A stretch of 64,000 bases of DNA from Sorex araneus (GCF_027595985.1 NC_073313.1:115645552-115709551); one strand, 5' to 3'. Numbered from the stretch's first letter, positions 34,665-46,978 are shown. Numbers and translations: made by a program. Notes: generated by a model from the letters alone, not told the origin.

Positions 34665-35044
34665 TGTCAGGGTCCTGGTAAGTTGACCCTTGGGAGTATG
34701 ATCTCCCAAGCTTCCAGACTACTCCCTATAGGAGAGGGAGTGGGAAGGGTAGAAGCCTCTGCCCAGCCCCTCTGTGCACCGCGGACTCCCCACTGCAACC
34801 ACGAAAGAACCATGCAGAGTGGTAAGAGCTGGAAGTCAAGCAGCTCTCATTTTATTAGCTCTCACACAGGATATTTATACATGGACTTCAAAGCAGCTTA
34901 CATGCATATAGTGTACACCTGGTTATCACCTCGTCAAGTTCATTACAGATGTTAGCTAATGATTTATATTTCCCACTCTCAAGGCCGGGTGTGTTAGCTC
35001 AGGCAAGTGATGACTGTCAGGTCCCTCACCCCATTATCTCCACA
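34665..35044 (-). mobile_element. LTR-like element, family B
   Basis: On the minus strand it starts TGTGGAGATAATGGGG and ends GGGACCC...CCTGACA, with a TATAAATATCC box near 34872 and AATAAAATGAGAG near 34850, the order expected of an LTR. The flanks do not give a matching short duplication, so the right boundary is tentative; related sequence might continue to about 35270. Confidence 0.6.
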
Positions 35045-35544
35045 ACCAGAGTGCCTTTCTGGGTGAAGTGCTGGCACAGGGCCCTAGGCCCCTGTGAATA
35101 GAGCCTGCTCCTGTTTCCAGGGGCAGGGAATTTGGCCAGGGTCTCAGGCTGGCTGCTGAGACCCCCAAAACAACCAAAAGTCCCCATAGGAATTTTCCCA
35201 ACAAAATGGATATAACAAGCAAACTGCACCCAAACTCTGTAGAGTTAGAACTTGACTAAGGACCCCTGCAAGGCTGGCTTGCTAGTCTTGTAGTTTTATT
35301 AAACTTTCATTATATTTTCTAAAATTTGTTAACTTAACTTTTGAAGTGCCGTTTTTGCTTCCTTGTATAGTTTTAATCAAATCTTTCCCAAGTTCTTTAT
35401 AAACAAACAACATCCAAACTCACAGCCTCCTCTTAATTCTGTACTGTGAAGTCCCTTCCCTCTACCTACTAGCAAATAATGAATAACAGTTCTGACAGCA
35501 AGAATTCCCCAGGATCCTACTTGAGCAGTAAAGTGACCTAGGAT

Positions 35545-35996
35545 AACCTGATAGGTATACATCTGAGGGGAGATGTGGGCAACACATGTGCTCAGGCACC
35601 GCATGTGCTTGGCCACGTGGACAAAGCAGCACACTGGCTCATGCGTCATATGAGTGTGCTTCCTTTGTTCAAGTTGGCTTATATAGGGGGTTTCCCAAGT
35701 GCCCCATGTGAGAGTTTCTACCTAGGTAAGAGCCTGTTGCTAGGGTGGTTGCCAAGGGACTAGAGTTGGCAGTGGTTGATGGTCTTTGAAATTCCTTTCC
35801 TTAGTCTTTGATTTTGCTGGAGCTTCTCTTGGAAGGGTGGGGTGAGGGGTCCAGACTTCTCTGGGACTTTGATGCCAGGCCTTAGTGTCTATGTCCACAG
35901 GGTGGACTTTTTGCAGTCTTGGGGCTATTGGTTTTGTTACTTCCCAAGGAATTCCAGCACCATGGGGGACCCTTTCCTATCTATCTGCCTACATCA
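35545..35996 (-). mobile_element. LTR family A, 3'-truncated
   Basis: The minus-strand 5' end TGATGTAGGC sits at 35996. The conserved 'CCTAGGTA' / 'TATATAGG' promoter region and 'ACACATCTGAGG'-like segment follow. The R/U5 end with the polyadenylation signal is missing to the left of 35545. Confidence 0.8.
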
Positions 35997-36072
35997 GAAT
36001 CACCCAAAAATTCTTTTTGAAATATTGGTATCAGATGTACTGCTTCAAATGATATGGGCACTAAATTGCTTA

Positions 36073-36240
36073 AAGGAACTGGGTAGATAGTGCAGGGATT
36101 AAAGCATTTTCCTTGAAAGCTGCTGAATCCAGTTCAATTCTTAGCACTATATTTGTCCCTCATCACTCCCAGGAGTAATACCTGAGCAGAGTCAGTAGTA
36201 GCCCCTGACCACCAGCAGGCATAACCTCAATACCTAAAAT
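36073..36240 (+). mobile_element. Old SOR-type SINE
   Basis: Head 'GGAACTGGGTAGATAGTGCA', 'TTCCTTGAAAGCTGCTGAAT' and tail 'CTCCCAGGAGTAATACCTGA'. Confidence 0.75.
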
Positions 36241-36501
36241 AAATACATTTAAAATAATTTGAAGGGCCACAAGCTATACCTAATATGAAGCACAGTTTGG
36301 AAACCACTGGCTTCTGTTTACATTGACTCAAACTCTATTCTTCAATTTAAAAGCAGATGAATCTAGCAATAGCAAAACTGAAATTCAACTTCTACAGTTT
36401 TCCTTTAACAAGAAAGATAACCACTGAGATGGGCAAAGATTCCCTCCCTAATCAAACTTTAAGCAGGCTTTTCTGAATCCTCTTGGTGTATGGTTTAGTT
36501 T

Positions 36502-36630
36502 TGAAGCAGGCAGGTAGATAGGAAAGGGCCCCCATAGCAATGATTTCTTGGGAAGTAATAAAACTAACTAGCATTAATGCTGCTAAAAACCCACCTGTGG
36601 ACACAAGAGCTAAGCAACTAATATGGCACC

Positions 36631-36694
<64 letters not shown>

Positions 36695-37145
36695 CTGAAC
36701 CCACCTCCGAGAGAAGCTCCAGGAGCAACAAAGGCCAGGAAAGAAATATCAAGACATTCAGCTACTCTCAACTCTACCTTTGACAAACATCCTCCTACCA
36801 AACAACTCTTACCTAGGTAGAAAGTGCCACTCCAGGAAGTCTGGGAGAAATCTTATAAAAGCCATCTAGATCAAAGGAAGAGCATGCATACGATGCCGGA
36901 TCCCCATGCCCATAGGTTACTGATGAGTGCATGTACTGCCGGAGTACATATGTGGCCCACATCAACCCTCGTGAGATAAGTACTTTCATATTTAAATGCT
37001 GGGATGTGTACTGGGACTCTCTCTCTCTCCATTCTGGAGAAGCCCACCTTCTCTCTTGAACACTCTCTCTCTCCCCCCACCCTTCCTCAGAACTTCCAAA
37101 TAAAACCTGATTCATCTCCTGAAATTCTCTACTGAGAGGCAAAAA
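36502..37145 (+). mobile_element. LTR family A with a (GA)n expansion
   Basis: Begins TGAAGCAGGCAGGTAGATAG, with a TATAAAAG-like box near 36855, AAATAAAACCTG near 37097 and the U5 segment 'CTCCTGAAATTCTCTACTGA'. It is cut short at about 37145. A 57-bp (GA)n tract at 36634-36691 has expanded within U3. Confidence 0.8.
36634..36691. repeat. (GA)n microsatellite
   Basis: About 28 GA units inside the LTR. Confidence 0.97.
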
Positions 37146-37246
37146 CGCAAATGATCCAAAAGTTCTGGGCAAAGTACAGAATTAATTTTCTTTTCTAGCA
37201 AGGAGCAAAGCTCACAGCTGACTTCTTTTTTAAAAAAATACTGAAA

Positions 37247-38004
37247 AAAAAGTACAATCGAAACAACATCTACACATGTATGTTCATCGCAGCACTGTTT
37301 ACAATAGCCAGAATCTGGAAAAAACCCGAATGCCCCAGAACGGATGACTGGTTGAGGAAACTTTGGTACATCTATACAATGGAATACTATGCAGCTGTTA
37401 GAAAAAAGGAGGTCAAGAATTTTGTAGTTAAGTGGATGGGCATGAAAAGTTTCCTGCTGAGTGAAATGAGTCAGAAAGAGAGAGACAGACATAGAAAGAT
37501 TGCACTCATCTATGGTATATAGAATAACAGAGTGGGAGACTAATACCCAAGAACTGTAGAAATAAGTACCAGGAGGTTGACTCCATGGCTTCGAGGCTGG
37601 CCTCACGTTCCGGGGAAAGGTCAACTCAGAGAAGCGATCACCAACTACATTGTAGTCGAAGGCCATGTGGGGGAAGGGAGTTGCGGGCTGAATGAGGGCT
37701 AGAGACTGAGCACAGCGGCCACTCAACACCTTTATTGCAAACCACAACAGCTAATTAGAGAGAGAGAACAGAAGGGAATGCCTTGCCACAGTGGCAGGAT
37801 GGGGTGGGGGGGAGATGGGATTGGGGAGGGTGGGAGGGACACTGGGTTTACGGGTGGTGGAGAATGGGCACTGGTGAAGGGATGGGTTCCCGAACTTTGT
37901 TGAGGGAAGTATAAGCACAAAAGTGTATAAATCTGTAACTGTACCCTCACGGTGATTCTCTAATTAAAAATAAATAAATTTAAAAATTTAAAAAAAAAAA
38001 AAAT
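37247..38004 (+). mobile_element. 5'-truncated L1 with 15-bp TSD
   Basis: ORF2 C-terminus ('ECPRTDDWLRKLWYIYTMEY', open 37280-37522), 3' UTR with G-rich tract and A-rich tail. AAAAAAATACTGAAA repeats at 37232-37246 and 38005-38019. The target was the A-rich tail of the older opposite-strand L1 that begins at 38005. Confidence 0.92.
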
Positions 38005-38445
38005 AAAAAAATACTGAAACACTGTGAGGTAACAGTTACAAAGCTTTTCATGATCAAGTTTCAGTCATACAATTTTCCAATACCCATCCTTCTGCCAGTG
38101 TACATTTCCCACCACCAAAGTCCCAGTTTCCCTCCCCCCCACACACAATCTAACTCCATGGCAAACACTTTTCTTCTGTCTCTCTGTCTCTGTCTCTTTC
38201 CCTCCCTCCCCCTCTCTGCCTCCCCTTTGGGCATTATGGTTTCTAATACAGGTACAGGGAGGTTATCATGTTTGTCCCTTCACCTACTTTCAGCACGCAA
38301 TTCTTATCCAGAGTGATCATTTCCAACTATCATTGCCATAGTGGTTCCACCCGACGCAGGCTTCCAAGTGTGGACCAAGCCTCCTGGCCTGTGTTTCTGC
38401 TGTCCTTGGGTGTTGGTTTTATACTCTTATTAGTCCTAAATTTCC
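38005..38445 (-). mobile_element. Older L1 3' end
   Basis: Antisense tail, 'CACTGTGAGGTAACAGTTAC', 'CCCATCCTTCTGCCAGTGTA' and 'TTTGGGCATTATGG'. It stands tail to tail with the plus-strand L1 at 37247-38004. Confidence 0.85.
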
Positions 38446-38554
38446 CAAACTGTTCCTGAGGTGGCATAGGTGGATAGAGAGAAAAAGGCAGATTTCCTTC
38501 TTGAGGCTGCTGACACTCTCCTCCCTGCTTCTCATGTCACCTGGGAACCCCACT

Positions 38555-38733
38555 GGTATTGGTTTGGTTTGATTTGGGGGCAACACTGAATTGTGCTCTG
38601 GGATTTACACCTGACTCTGTGCTCAGGAATCTCTCCTGGCAGAGCTCATGGGACCATATGTGTTTGGACATTGAAACCCAATTGGCCAAATGCAAGGGAA
38701 ATGCCATACCCACTCTGTTATCTCTCAGTATAA
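38555..38733 (-). mobile_element. Old SOR-type SINE
   Basis: Antisense order 'GACTCTGTGCTCAGGAATCT', 'CATGGGACCATATGTG', 'CATACCCACTCTGTTATCTC'. A second, fainter antisense SINE may lie at 38860-39100. Confidence 0.75.
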
Positions 38734-39331
38734 TAACGGTGCTCAGGAAACTTGGGAGCCTCATTGAGGCTCCCAGCCAATTGGGCCAGTGGTTTTATAT
38801 AAGGGATCTCTCCCTGAAGTGCCAGGGAACACCTGGGTCACTCTGGCTATATTCACAGTCTACAACTGGTGGGGCTTCAGGGTTTCCAGTGTGTCCAGGG
38901 CTGCACCCAGTGAAGCACAGGGGAACACACTGGTGCCAGCTGTTGTAGAACTGTCCAAAGGACCAGAAAAATGGTTTGATTGTTTTGGTATGAGGGGGCA
39001 TGCTGTTTAGGGCCAATCCAAAGGACCATGTGATGCCAGGTATGTAATCAAATATCAAGGTACATGCTTTAACCTCTGTCTACTCTCTAGTCCAGAAAAT
39101 GGGTTTTTAGTTGTCCAGTTTATACAAGAGAAGCAGACACAGATAAGAAAAAGATTTGCCCAATTTTTAAAATATAAACTATACTTTTACTTGCACACAA
39201 TGGAAACTTCAGAAAGTCCAACAGAAATGTAAACAGGCAAACTTTAGTAGGCTTGGAATTAGGCAACGATATGAATGGTATGTATAGAAGATTCATTATT
39301 ATCTACTGTAGTGTGTGATTAAGAATTTAAT

Positions 39332-39723
39332 TGTTAACTGAAAAAACAATAGAACCCCCTGATTTCAGGTAAACAGACTTGCCCAACATTCCTTGATGTA
39401 ACCATGGTTGTAATTCCTTCTTATGATATAATTGCTGTACTATAACCCCAATGTCATTTCTGTATTTGGTGTTATGATGTGACCTCAAAGTCATTTCTGT
39501 ACTTGATGCCAGTGACTATACTGTCTCATTTTTGATAAGAAGTCATATGCTCACAGATGCTCTATATAAGTGCTTTTAGAAACCTGATTCCAGCAAATAG
39601 CTTCAGTTAATTTTGCCTAGTTATGATCCCTAGCCTGGCTAGCTGATGTAAATAAAGATCTCCTTGTTTTCCTCTCAAATCTTTGTCTCAGTGTGCTGGA
39701 TTGAGCAAACTTCTGGTACAACA
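39332..39723 (+). mobile_element. Solo LTR, family C
   Basis: Starts TGTTAACTGAAAAAAC and ends GGTACAACA (TGTT...AACA). A TATA box (CTCTATATAAGTGC, about 39571) is followed after about 80 bp by a polyadenylation signal (GTAAATAAAGATC, about 39650). No internal retroviral genes and no confident short duplication. Confidence 0.75.
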
Positions 39724-40384
39724 CTATTAGAGACCAAAAAATGTATATTATTTTTATTGAAATATTTTTAATGACACCATGGTAACTCCTGCCTATGAAT
39801 CAATTGATTCATTTTGGAGGAAAAAAATACTAGTCAAATGATTGAGTCAAATCACTGATATGTGAGTCCTATACAATTCTCTAGTTTAACATTTGGCACT
39901 TTTTTTCTGTTACTTGAAGAGTAGTGTTACTGTAAAGCATATCTCCAATGGGCACTTTTCTCATTGAAAATTTTGATAGCTTCTGGGGTTGTGTAATGTA
40001 GCAGCAGCCCAGAGTCAGAGGATTGTATAGATATCAAATTCAATACCCCAAATTCCTCCCTTGAGAACTAGGAACATAAAAGGCAAACGTAAACTCAACA
40101 CAAATAGACACAAGAAAATATTGAACATGAGTGGAAATCAATGGCAATGAAAGCAGGAACACATTGGAGACAATTTTTTAAAGCATGTTGTTCAATTAAA
40201 ATAAAATGAAAGACCAGACTGTGTATCCCTGATAGTCCATAAAGACTGTCAGGTATGAACCTGGTAGCCCCCAGCACCAGAGGACCTGAGCAGTACAACT
40301 TCACCAGTGCAAACTTTACCTCACCGGCCTGCACAGCTGTGTATTGCCAGGTGTGTGGCCCTAGATCCACTGAGTACTGCTTCG
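39724..40384. other. Spacer
   Basis: AT-rich, no recognised element. The open frame starting at 40255 only becomes L1-like after about 40390. Confidence 0.45.
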
Positions 40385-40985
40385 GAATTTTAAAAGAAAT
40401 CAACAAAATTGGAAAACCTCTAGCTCTACTGACAAAACAAAACAAAGCAACAGATATGATAATGTTAAGAATGAAGAGCTTTAACTACAGACACCAAGGG
40501 GGCAATCAGTATAATACTATAAACCACTATGTGAATAAATTTTGTAAATTTAAGAAATGAGCCAAGTCTTTAAATAAAAAACTGCAATTCACTGAATATG
40601 AAATAGGTTATTTGAATAGTCCTATTAAAGGAATTTATTTTCTAATTTTAAAACTGCCAAGAATGATATTTCCAGCCCCAGATGGTTTGACTAGAGAATT
40701 CTATCAAGGATATAAGGAGGAACTAACACCAAAGGTGCACAATCTCTGTGTGAAAAATAGAAAAATAAGGACTACATCTTGCCTTAGTTTATGATGCTTG
40801 TATAAACTTGATACCAACCTGAAAAAGACTGTGAAAACAGGAAACGAAAAACCAAGAAACTTCATGAATATAGAGGTGAAAATCTTTAATGAACATAATT
40901 AAACATAAATCAGCAATATAGAAAAGAATTACACTGTATGATCAAGATTATTCACTCCAGGGATGAAATGATATATCACATATGA
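40385..40985 (+). pseudogene. Ancient L1 ORF2 fragment
   Basis: Codes for the endonuclease-RT linker: 'EINKIGKPLALLTK' (40402-40443), and later 'PAPDGLTREFYQGYKEEL' (40676-40730), equivalents of conserved L1 ORF2 blocks. Stops and A-rich indels are frequent. More diverged than the shrew L1s, so an older mammalian L1 layer. Confidence 0.8.
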
Positions 40986-41001
40986 AAACTATCTTATGTA
41001 G

Positions 41002-41115
41002 GAGCTAGGGAGATAGAATAGGGGTCAAGGCACTTGCCTTGCAGGAAGCGAACCACAATTTGATCCCCAAAACCACATATGGTCTCCAGCACCACATATG
41101 GTCCTCAGGACCACA
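41002..41115 (+). mobile_element. Old SINE
   Basis: 'GGAGCTAGGGAGATAGAATA', 'GCACTTGCCTTGCAGGAAGC' and 'ATTTGATCCCCAAAACCACA'. Confidence 0.7.
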
Positions 41116-41399
41116 TATACTTAACTACGGTGATGAGGGTTGTGGAAGTGGATAGCTGTTGGCACTATGAAGGGATGCCATAACTCTGGCACCTACGCAT
41201 GCAGAAGCAAGGAAGAGTATGAGAAAAGGATCTTGTTTTAACTGCCAATGGCATGTTGTTATTACCTGAGGTGTGGGAAATGTGTGGGTTTACAAAACCT
41301 CACATGTCCTGGTAGAGAGAGGCAGACCTTGCAGCTACAGATGAAATAGAGCCATTGTGAGGCATCCAGCCTGGTATTGATAATATTTTTTTCTTTTAT

Positions 41400-41582
41400 T
41401 CTTTTTCTCATTTTAGCTCTTCGGGGGGCCCATACCAGAGTTACTCAGAGATTATTCCTGGCTCTGTGCTTGGACATCACTCCTGGCAAGGCTCAGCGAA
41501 CCTTATGAGGTTCCAGAGATCAAACTTGGGTCAGCTGCATTCAAGGCAAGCATTTCGCCTGCTGTACTATCTCTTTGACCCT
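41400..41582 (-). mobile_element. Old SINE
   Basis: Antisense: 'CCTGGCTCTGTGCTTGGACA', 'GATCAAACTTGGGTCAGCTG', 'GCTGTACTATCTCTTTGACC'. Confidence 0.75.
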
Positions 41583-41693
41583 AGATAATAATTTTTTCAA
41601 AGGGTATATTGGATCCCCTCTTATCTAAGACAAGTAAATAATCTTTGTTGAAAGCTTCAGGCAGTTACTAGAGTGTTCAGGCAATGTTGAACA

Positions 41694-41727
41694 GTGTTTT
41701 TGTTTGTTTGTTTGTTTGTTTGTTTTT
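41694..41727. repeat. (TTTG)n microsatellite
   Basis: Seven GTTT/TTTG units. Confidence 0.9.
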
Positions 41728-43550
41728 TAAGAATAGGGACACACACCAGTATTGAGGTTACTACCAAAAGATATCATTGGTTAGGTGGTCAGGATTTATT
41801 AACTAGAAAAATTGATTTCCCCATTGGGATATATAACATTTCCATTTTCCATACCAACCTAACAAATGTGATTAAGTAGTTTGTGTGGTCCAAATATTTG
41901 GTAAAGTGGCTTGAGAAGATCTAAATTTCTTGTATCAGTCTATGTCCAGGTATATTTTTGGTGATGGAACAGATGGATTGATTGGTTATTAAAGTCACAG
42001 TCACTCATTAGGTGCCAAAAGACCTTCCTCTGAGCATACTGAGGAAGTAAAGACAGATAAGCATTCTTCCAAGATTTTTTTCCTGAAAACAAATACTATT
42101 GTCTAAGTATCATCACTGTGGTACTTCTTCTGAAGTCTATATGAATTTTCTTATCTTTACATTGCATGGTCTCTAGAAAGAATAGTCCCGGTTCTTCCTC
42201 AATGCAAGTCAAATAGAAAAATAGGACACTTTAATAGAGAAAGTTAGGTATTTAAAAACAATTTAGAATTCATTTCAACTCACAAGTAAAATACAGAAAC
42301 CTCAAAAATGATTAAGCAGACTAGAATATAATTTCCAAACAAGCATATTACTGAAATACATTATTACTTCCCATCCTCGCCTCCATTCTATCAAGTAATT
42401 ACAGTAATAGATTAACTTTAGCTGTTATAAATTTTACAAGTCATTTTGCATATGCACAGAAATAACTGATATAGTCACACTAACATCTTAGGGCTAGGAC
42501 GGATGGAGACGTTACTGAGGCCGCACGAGAAAATTGACGACCAATGGGATGATGGGGATGATGATGATGATGATGAATCATATATATTATGTTAGTTTTT
42601 GTATTGCTAAATTTTTTGTGAGAAATTCTAGACTGAGGTCTGAATGGCTTTGGGACTCAGATGTTCTGCCATTTATTAAATTTATTTTAGGAGTCTTTCT
42701 TTGTTGACCAGTGTTGTACAGAAAGGGGTCAGAGATAACTACCAGTATGTTTCTCTTACCCTCAATTATAGATAGATGCTGGGGAATCACAACAGTATAA
42801 CAATTAATGAATCACTCAGAACAAGTCAGCTTTTCCCAGGGAGAAATTGTCACACTGTCCAAATTAAAAGCCTTGAGCCAGTGTGTTTTCATTTTAACTT
42901 AAGTGGATCCTTCTGCATTTTGAGGGAACCAGGCAGGAATTATTTCAAGAGCTTTACACTCTTTGACCAGAGTCCATCCCATAGTATTTCTTGACTATCT
43001 ATAGTTTGTTTACCTCCTGGAGCATTCAGCCCTCCCGTGTTGAAGATGCAGTGATATGGCTGTTTGTTCTGGGTCTGTCTATGTCGTTGGTGTGACTGAT
43101 ATCTGTATATAAGGAAATATAGCCAGTTTAGGATTTCTGAGGCATAGGCTAAACCATATCAGCGACAAGAATGCAGTTCGTTATTAAAAAACATATTCAC
43201 CATCAGTTTCCATCAATAATGACTATATTTTTGGTCATGTCAAGGCCTACTTTTGTTGACTTCTTAGTGATTTGAACTCTATAAGCAAGGCATATGAGTG
43301 TTTCCACTGTTTTCTTCTTTTAGGCTTTGAAGGGGTCAAATTTAATTCAAAAGCAATATGGTTTTTGGCATTCCAGTGAAATACAATCAGAACAATCAGT
43401 TTCTAAATTATCCATTACAAATAGTTACTTTCTCTATGGATTTATGCAAGCAAGGATATTGCCATAAAGTATATGAACGAAAATGCTAAAGGTTATGTAA
43501 TGTGTCAAGAGAAAAAAGTAAATGTCTCAGTAATACTAACAAGATGCTAT
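41728..43550. other. Spacer with one SINE piece
   Basis: Apart from 42487-42577 I recognise nothing. Short open frames (for example 42776-42994) show no domain. Confidence 0.45.
42487..42577 (+). mobile_element. SINE long-body form, 3' end with (GAT)n tail
   Basis: 'AGGGCTAGGACGGATGGAGA', 'CGTTACTGAGGCCGCACGAG' and a terminal (GAT)n run. Same body at 58240-58312. Confidence 0.7.
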
Positions 43551-43554
43551 CAGC

Positions 43555-43640
43555 ATTCCATATGGTCCTCTGAGCACCGCCAGGAGTAACCCCTGTGTAT
43601 CATCAGGTGTGGCCCAAAAGGGAAAAAAAAGAAAAGATCA
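43555..43640 (+). mobile_element. SOR-type SINE, 3' half
   Basis: 'CATATGGTCCTCTGAGCACC', 'GCCAGGAGTAACCCCTGTGT' and 'TCAGGTGTGGCCCAAAAG' then A-run. Head missing. Confidence 0.8.
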
Positions 43641-43859
43641 TTTGGGGAAATCTTTAGAATATAAGGTTTAGGAATGTTTTTAAGCTTTAAATGATCAATA
43701 AAAAGAAAAAACTAAAATCCATCAAAATTAAAATATATTATCTATAAGGAATCCTGCTGAGAAAATTTGAAAAACAAGCTACTCAGAAAATATTTCCTCG
43801 TGCATTGGTTATTGGATTATATCTGTGTCTAGGATATAGTCTATATGGAAAACTTTCAG

Positions 43860-44000
43860 TATGGTCATATGTCACTTAACAAAAAGTTTTCCACATAATC
43901 CATTGTTAGGCAATTTTGAGGCTGTGGAAATGTCATGGATTGTAATTACATAAACCTGTATGGTCTAGCCTACTATACACTGACACCTGTGTACTGGTAA
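43860..44000 (+). mobile_element. Possible MER2-like non-autonomous DNA transposon
   Basis: 'GTCACTTAACAAAAAG', 'CATTGTTAGGCAATTTTG', 'TACATAAACCTGTATGGTCT' and 'AGCCTACTATACACTGACAC' resemble a well-known mammalian Tigger-class miniature element. Family name from memory; low certainty. Confidence 0.45.
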
Positions 44001-44682
44001 ATAGGAAAAGTATTTCAATGACTGCTACGGAACAAGCAGAAACATTAGAATAGAATTTTAGGCATTATTTTAAAAAACTAACATCAAAAATGAGAATGCT
44101 TCAGTTATTTAAATTTAAATAATGAGAAATTAAGCAATAAACAACTAAAAGTTAATAATAGAGTGTCTTCAATTTTGGGGGAAGTGATATTCAATTCAAA
44201 AAATCTTAGTGTGAAATTTGCTGCTGCTTCTTTGCTGGAATAGTTGATAATAATATCTGAAGCATTGTTTTGGAGAAATGAAGTGATGAATTGGCATCAT
44301 TCAGTTTCACTATTTTTTTTTATCACTGACAGAGCTGAAAAAGTCTTCCTACACTATTAGATACTTGAAAATATGAACAACAGATAATATGTCTGGAAGA
44401 AAGAAGTAGATATTCTTTTTACAGTCATTTCCAAAGTAGAGACAAGGATTGCATTTTATGTTTGGATATCAAACTAACCCCAAAAGACTACTTGATCAGG
44501 TTTTCTTTTTCATAAAGATTAAATGTACATGAGTTGATGTCTTCCATGAAGGAATTATTAATCCTTTATAAAGATCCTCATTTTTAGGGTAATAATGATT
44601 TAATGATTTAATGCCCTCTAAATTTTGACTTCTTATACTGGTAATTTTGGTTGACACTAGCAATAATAGAAATGATTATATT

Positions 44683-44867
44683 GGGGGCTGGAGCGATAGC
44701 ACAGCGGGTAGGGCATTTGCTTTGCACGCGGCCAACCTGGGTTCGAATCCCAGCATCCCATATGGTCCCCTGAGCACTGCCAGGAGTAATTCCTGAGTGT
44801 AGAGCCAGGAGTAACCCCTGAGCATCGCCGGGTGTGACCCAAAAAGCAAAAAAAAAAAATTAAAAAA
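44683..44867 (+). mobile_element. Young SOR-type SINE with perfect 15-bp TSD
   Basis: 'GGGGCTGGAGCGATAGCACA', 'GGGTTCGAATCCCAGCATCC' (B box) and 'CATCGCCGGGTGTGACCC' plus A-rich tail. AGAAATGATTATATT at 44668-44682 and 44868-44882. Confidence 0.97.
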
Positions 44868-44882
44868 AGAAATGATTATATT

Positions 44883-45759
44883 TCTATTATATATGACTAT
44901 ACTGAATGACAACTTCTTTTTAAACATGTTCATCTAGTTCTGTGTGATAATATTTGTGCCAATATTCTAAAGAGCAGTAACAAGTTCATTGAGAAGCCAT
45001 CTGGCTATGTTTTCTATGTACACAAGTGTAGCTATCCAGTCCTCACACAACAAAAGCTTTATTAGGTTAGCTTCCATTCTTACACAAATTGCTTCCTCCC
45101 TCAGTTTAAAGAACCCTTTGTCTCAATGGCCATCTCAGTCCATCTCACTTATGCAGGGAGGCCACACTTCATAGCTCTTCTTTGAAGTGTTTTTTAACTT
45201 TTTTCTTTTGGTTTCAGTCGCCCATTGCAAACACATTTCTGTTCCTTGTTTCTTCTAGAAGCAATCACATTTGGTTTAATTTCGGTGTCATTACCGTTCT
45301 CCCAACTATTGTTCTTGATTTAAAGGTTAAAAGTTTGTGCTGTTTGACATTTTTGACTTTCATTTTGACGGTTTCAAATATGGCAGCACAATTACACAAG
45401 AAATAACTGCTTTCTAAAGTGCCACAACGCAGTATTAGCAGACAATGTGCACAGGAAAGAGTTATTTAAGGGCAAATATTAAAGAAGACCGAGAAGTGTG
45501 GAGCGTGACTAAGAAGTGTTATTAATAAACAAGCTGACACAATAAGCACTGATAAAATGATGCATACACTATTGCTAATAGTTGTCATCTAGTGCAATAC
45601 TCTCCCAGTTCCACTCTATTACAAGATCCAGGCGCACTATGTGTTAAGTGGCAATAACTTTTTCATGGACTGACAGGAATTTTCTGTGGACTGGCACTTG
45701 TCCATAGACAGTTGGTTGAGAGATGATGTATCATTGAACCAAACATTGTTAAGTGGAAC
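44883..45759. other. Spacer, nothing recognised
   Basis: No element or gene supported; open frames of 60-77 codons only. Confidence 0.45.
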
Positions 45760-46220
45760 TAAGAAGAAAAGAGTTTGGAAATGGGTAGATGACATGAACA
45801 GAAATATCACGGCAGAGGAGCTACTTGTGTCAAATAGGCATGTGAAGTGATACTCAACATGATTAGCCATTAGAGAAATGCAAATTTAAAACACAAGTAA
45901 ATGTCACTACAAACCAATCAGAATAGCTAAAATTAAAAATACTGACATCATCAAGGAGTCCCAAGGACCCCAAGAATTTCATCATTCATACCCTGTTGAT
46001 GGGAATGGGAAATTGAATAGCTATGCTGAAGCAGTTTGAGAGTTTCTTATCAGTCAACCATATGAACTAGCAATTGCAGACTTGGACATTTAGAGAAATA
46101 AAATTTTCTTTTCCTACCAGAAAGCATGTAGATGAATGTTTATAGCAGATTATTTTTATGATAGCTCAAAACTAAAAACAATCCCAATGTCTTTCAACAG
46201 GTGAAAAATTACAGGTTATG
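45760..46220 (+). pseudogene. Ancient L1 ORF2 C-terminal fragment
   Basis: DNA-level match in order to the end of mammalian L1 ORF2: 'GTAGATGACATGAACAGAAA', 'GAGAAATGCAAATTTAAAAC', 'TGTTGATGGGAATGGGAAAT', 'ATAGCTCAAAACTAAAAACA'. Frame destroyed. Confidence 0.75.
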
Positions 46221-46334
46221 TTTTTTTTTGTTATCACAATAAGAATTCAAACTAAAAAAAATTTTTGTACTAAACATTTTTACATTTGTTTAAATTATGT
46301 AGTCACAGGCTCAATAGTAAGTTTACAAATAAGG

Positions 46335-46450
46335 ATCCAGGGATGTTCCTGGCTTGTACATATGAGGCCATAAGTTTGATCACCAACACCATGACAAATC
46401 ACCAAGTGCTAGCCTAGTGGAAATGCCATTGTGATCCCTGATGCCACAAG
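46335..46450 (+). mobile_element. Possible degraded SINE
   Basis: 'TGGCTTGTACATATGAGGCC' and 'AAGTTTGATCACCAACACCA' keep the SINE head order only loosely. Confidence 0.35.
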
Positions 46451-46585
46451 TGCAGCACCAGTGCACTGCAACCAGGTATTATGAACATTGCAATCATGTG
46501 CACAACTCTTGGCACCATAACAAATATGTGGTCCCAGGACATTGCAGCAACAATAATAGGAAGGGAAAATTAATAAATTTATAAA

Positions 46586-46705
46586 TCAGAACTGTCATCC
46601 CATTGCTCACCGATTTGTTCGAGCGGGCACCAGTAATGTATCTCATTGAGAGACTTATTGTTACTGTTTTTGGCATATCCAATACACATGGGTAGCTTGC
46701 CAGAC
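46586..46705 (-). mobile_element. SINE long-body form, 3' part
   Basis: 'CACCGATTTGTTCGAGCGGG', 'GAGAGACTTATTGTTACTGT', 'GGGTAGCTTGCCAGACC'. Head absent. Confidence 0.8.
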
Positions 46706-46773
46706 CTTTAAGCCGAATGAAAAATGCCAGCCCCTAAAAGTTGCCCATTTTCCACATACATAGGAGTGGTTTT

Positions 46774-46978
46774 CTTTTCTTTCTTTCTTTTTTCTTTTTT
46801 TTCTTTTTTTCTTTGCTTTTTGGGTCATTCCCAACAATGCACAGGGGTTACTCCTGGCTCTGCACTCAGGATTTCCTCCTGGCGTTGCTCAGGTGACCAT
46901 ATGGGATGCTGAGAATAGAACCTGGGTTGGCCGCGTGCAAGGAAAATGTCCTACCCACTGGGCTATCGCTTCAGCCCC
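46774..46978 (-). mobile_element. SOR-type SINE
   Basis: Long T/C-rich tail (46774-46813), 'GCACAGGGGTTACTCCTGGC', 'GGGTTGGCCGCGTGCAAGGA', 'GCTATCGCTTCAGCCCC'. Imperfect duplication AGGAGTGGTTTTC / AAGAGTGATTTTC. Confidence 0.9.

Noticed and set aside
37112-37747. 211-codon minus-strand open frame
   Set aside because: It runs antisense through the end of an LTR and the L1 3' region; no domain of its own.
44683-44770. Possible tRNA genes in SINE heads (here, 62414, 51411 and others)
   Set aside because: A and B boxes are present, but the sequence cannot fold as a full tRNA and always continues into the SINE body and A-tail.
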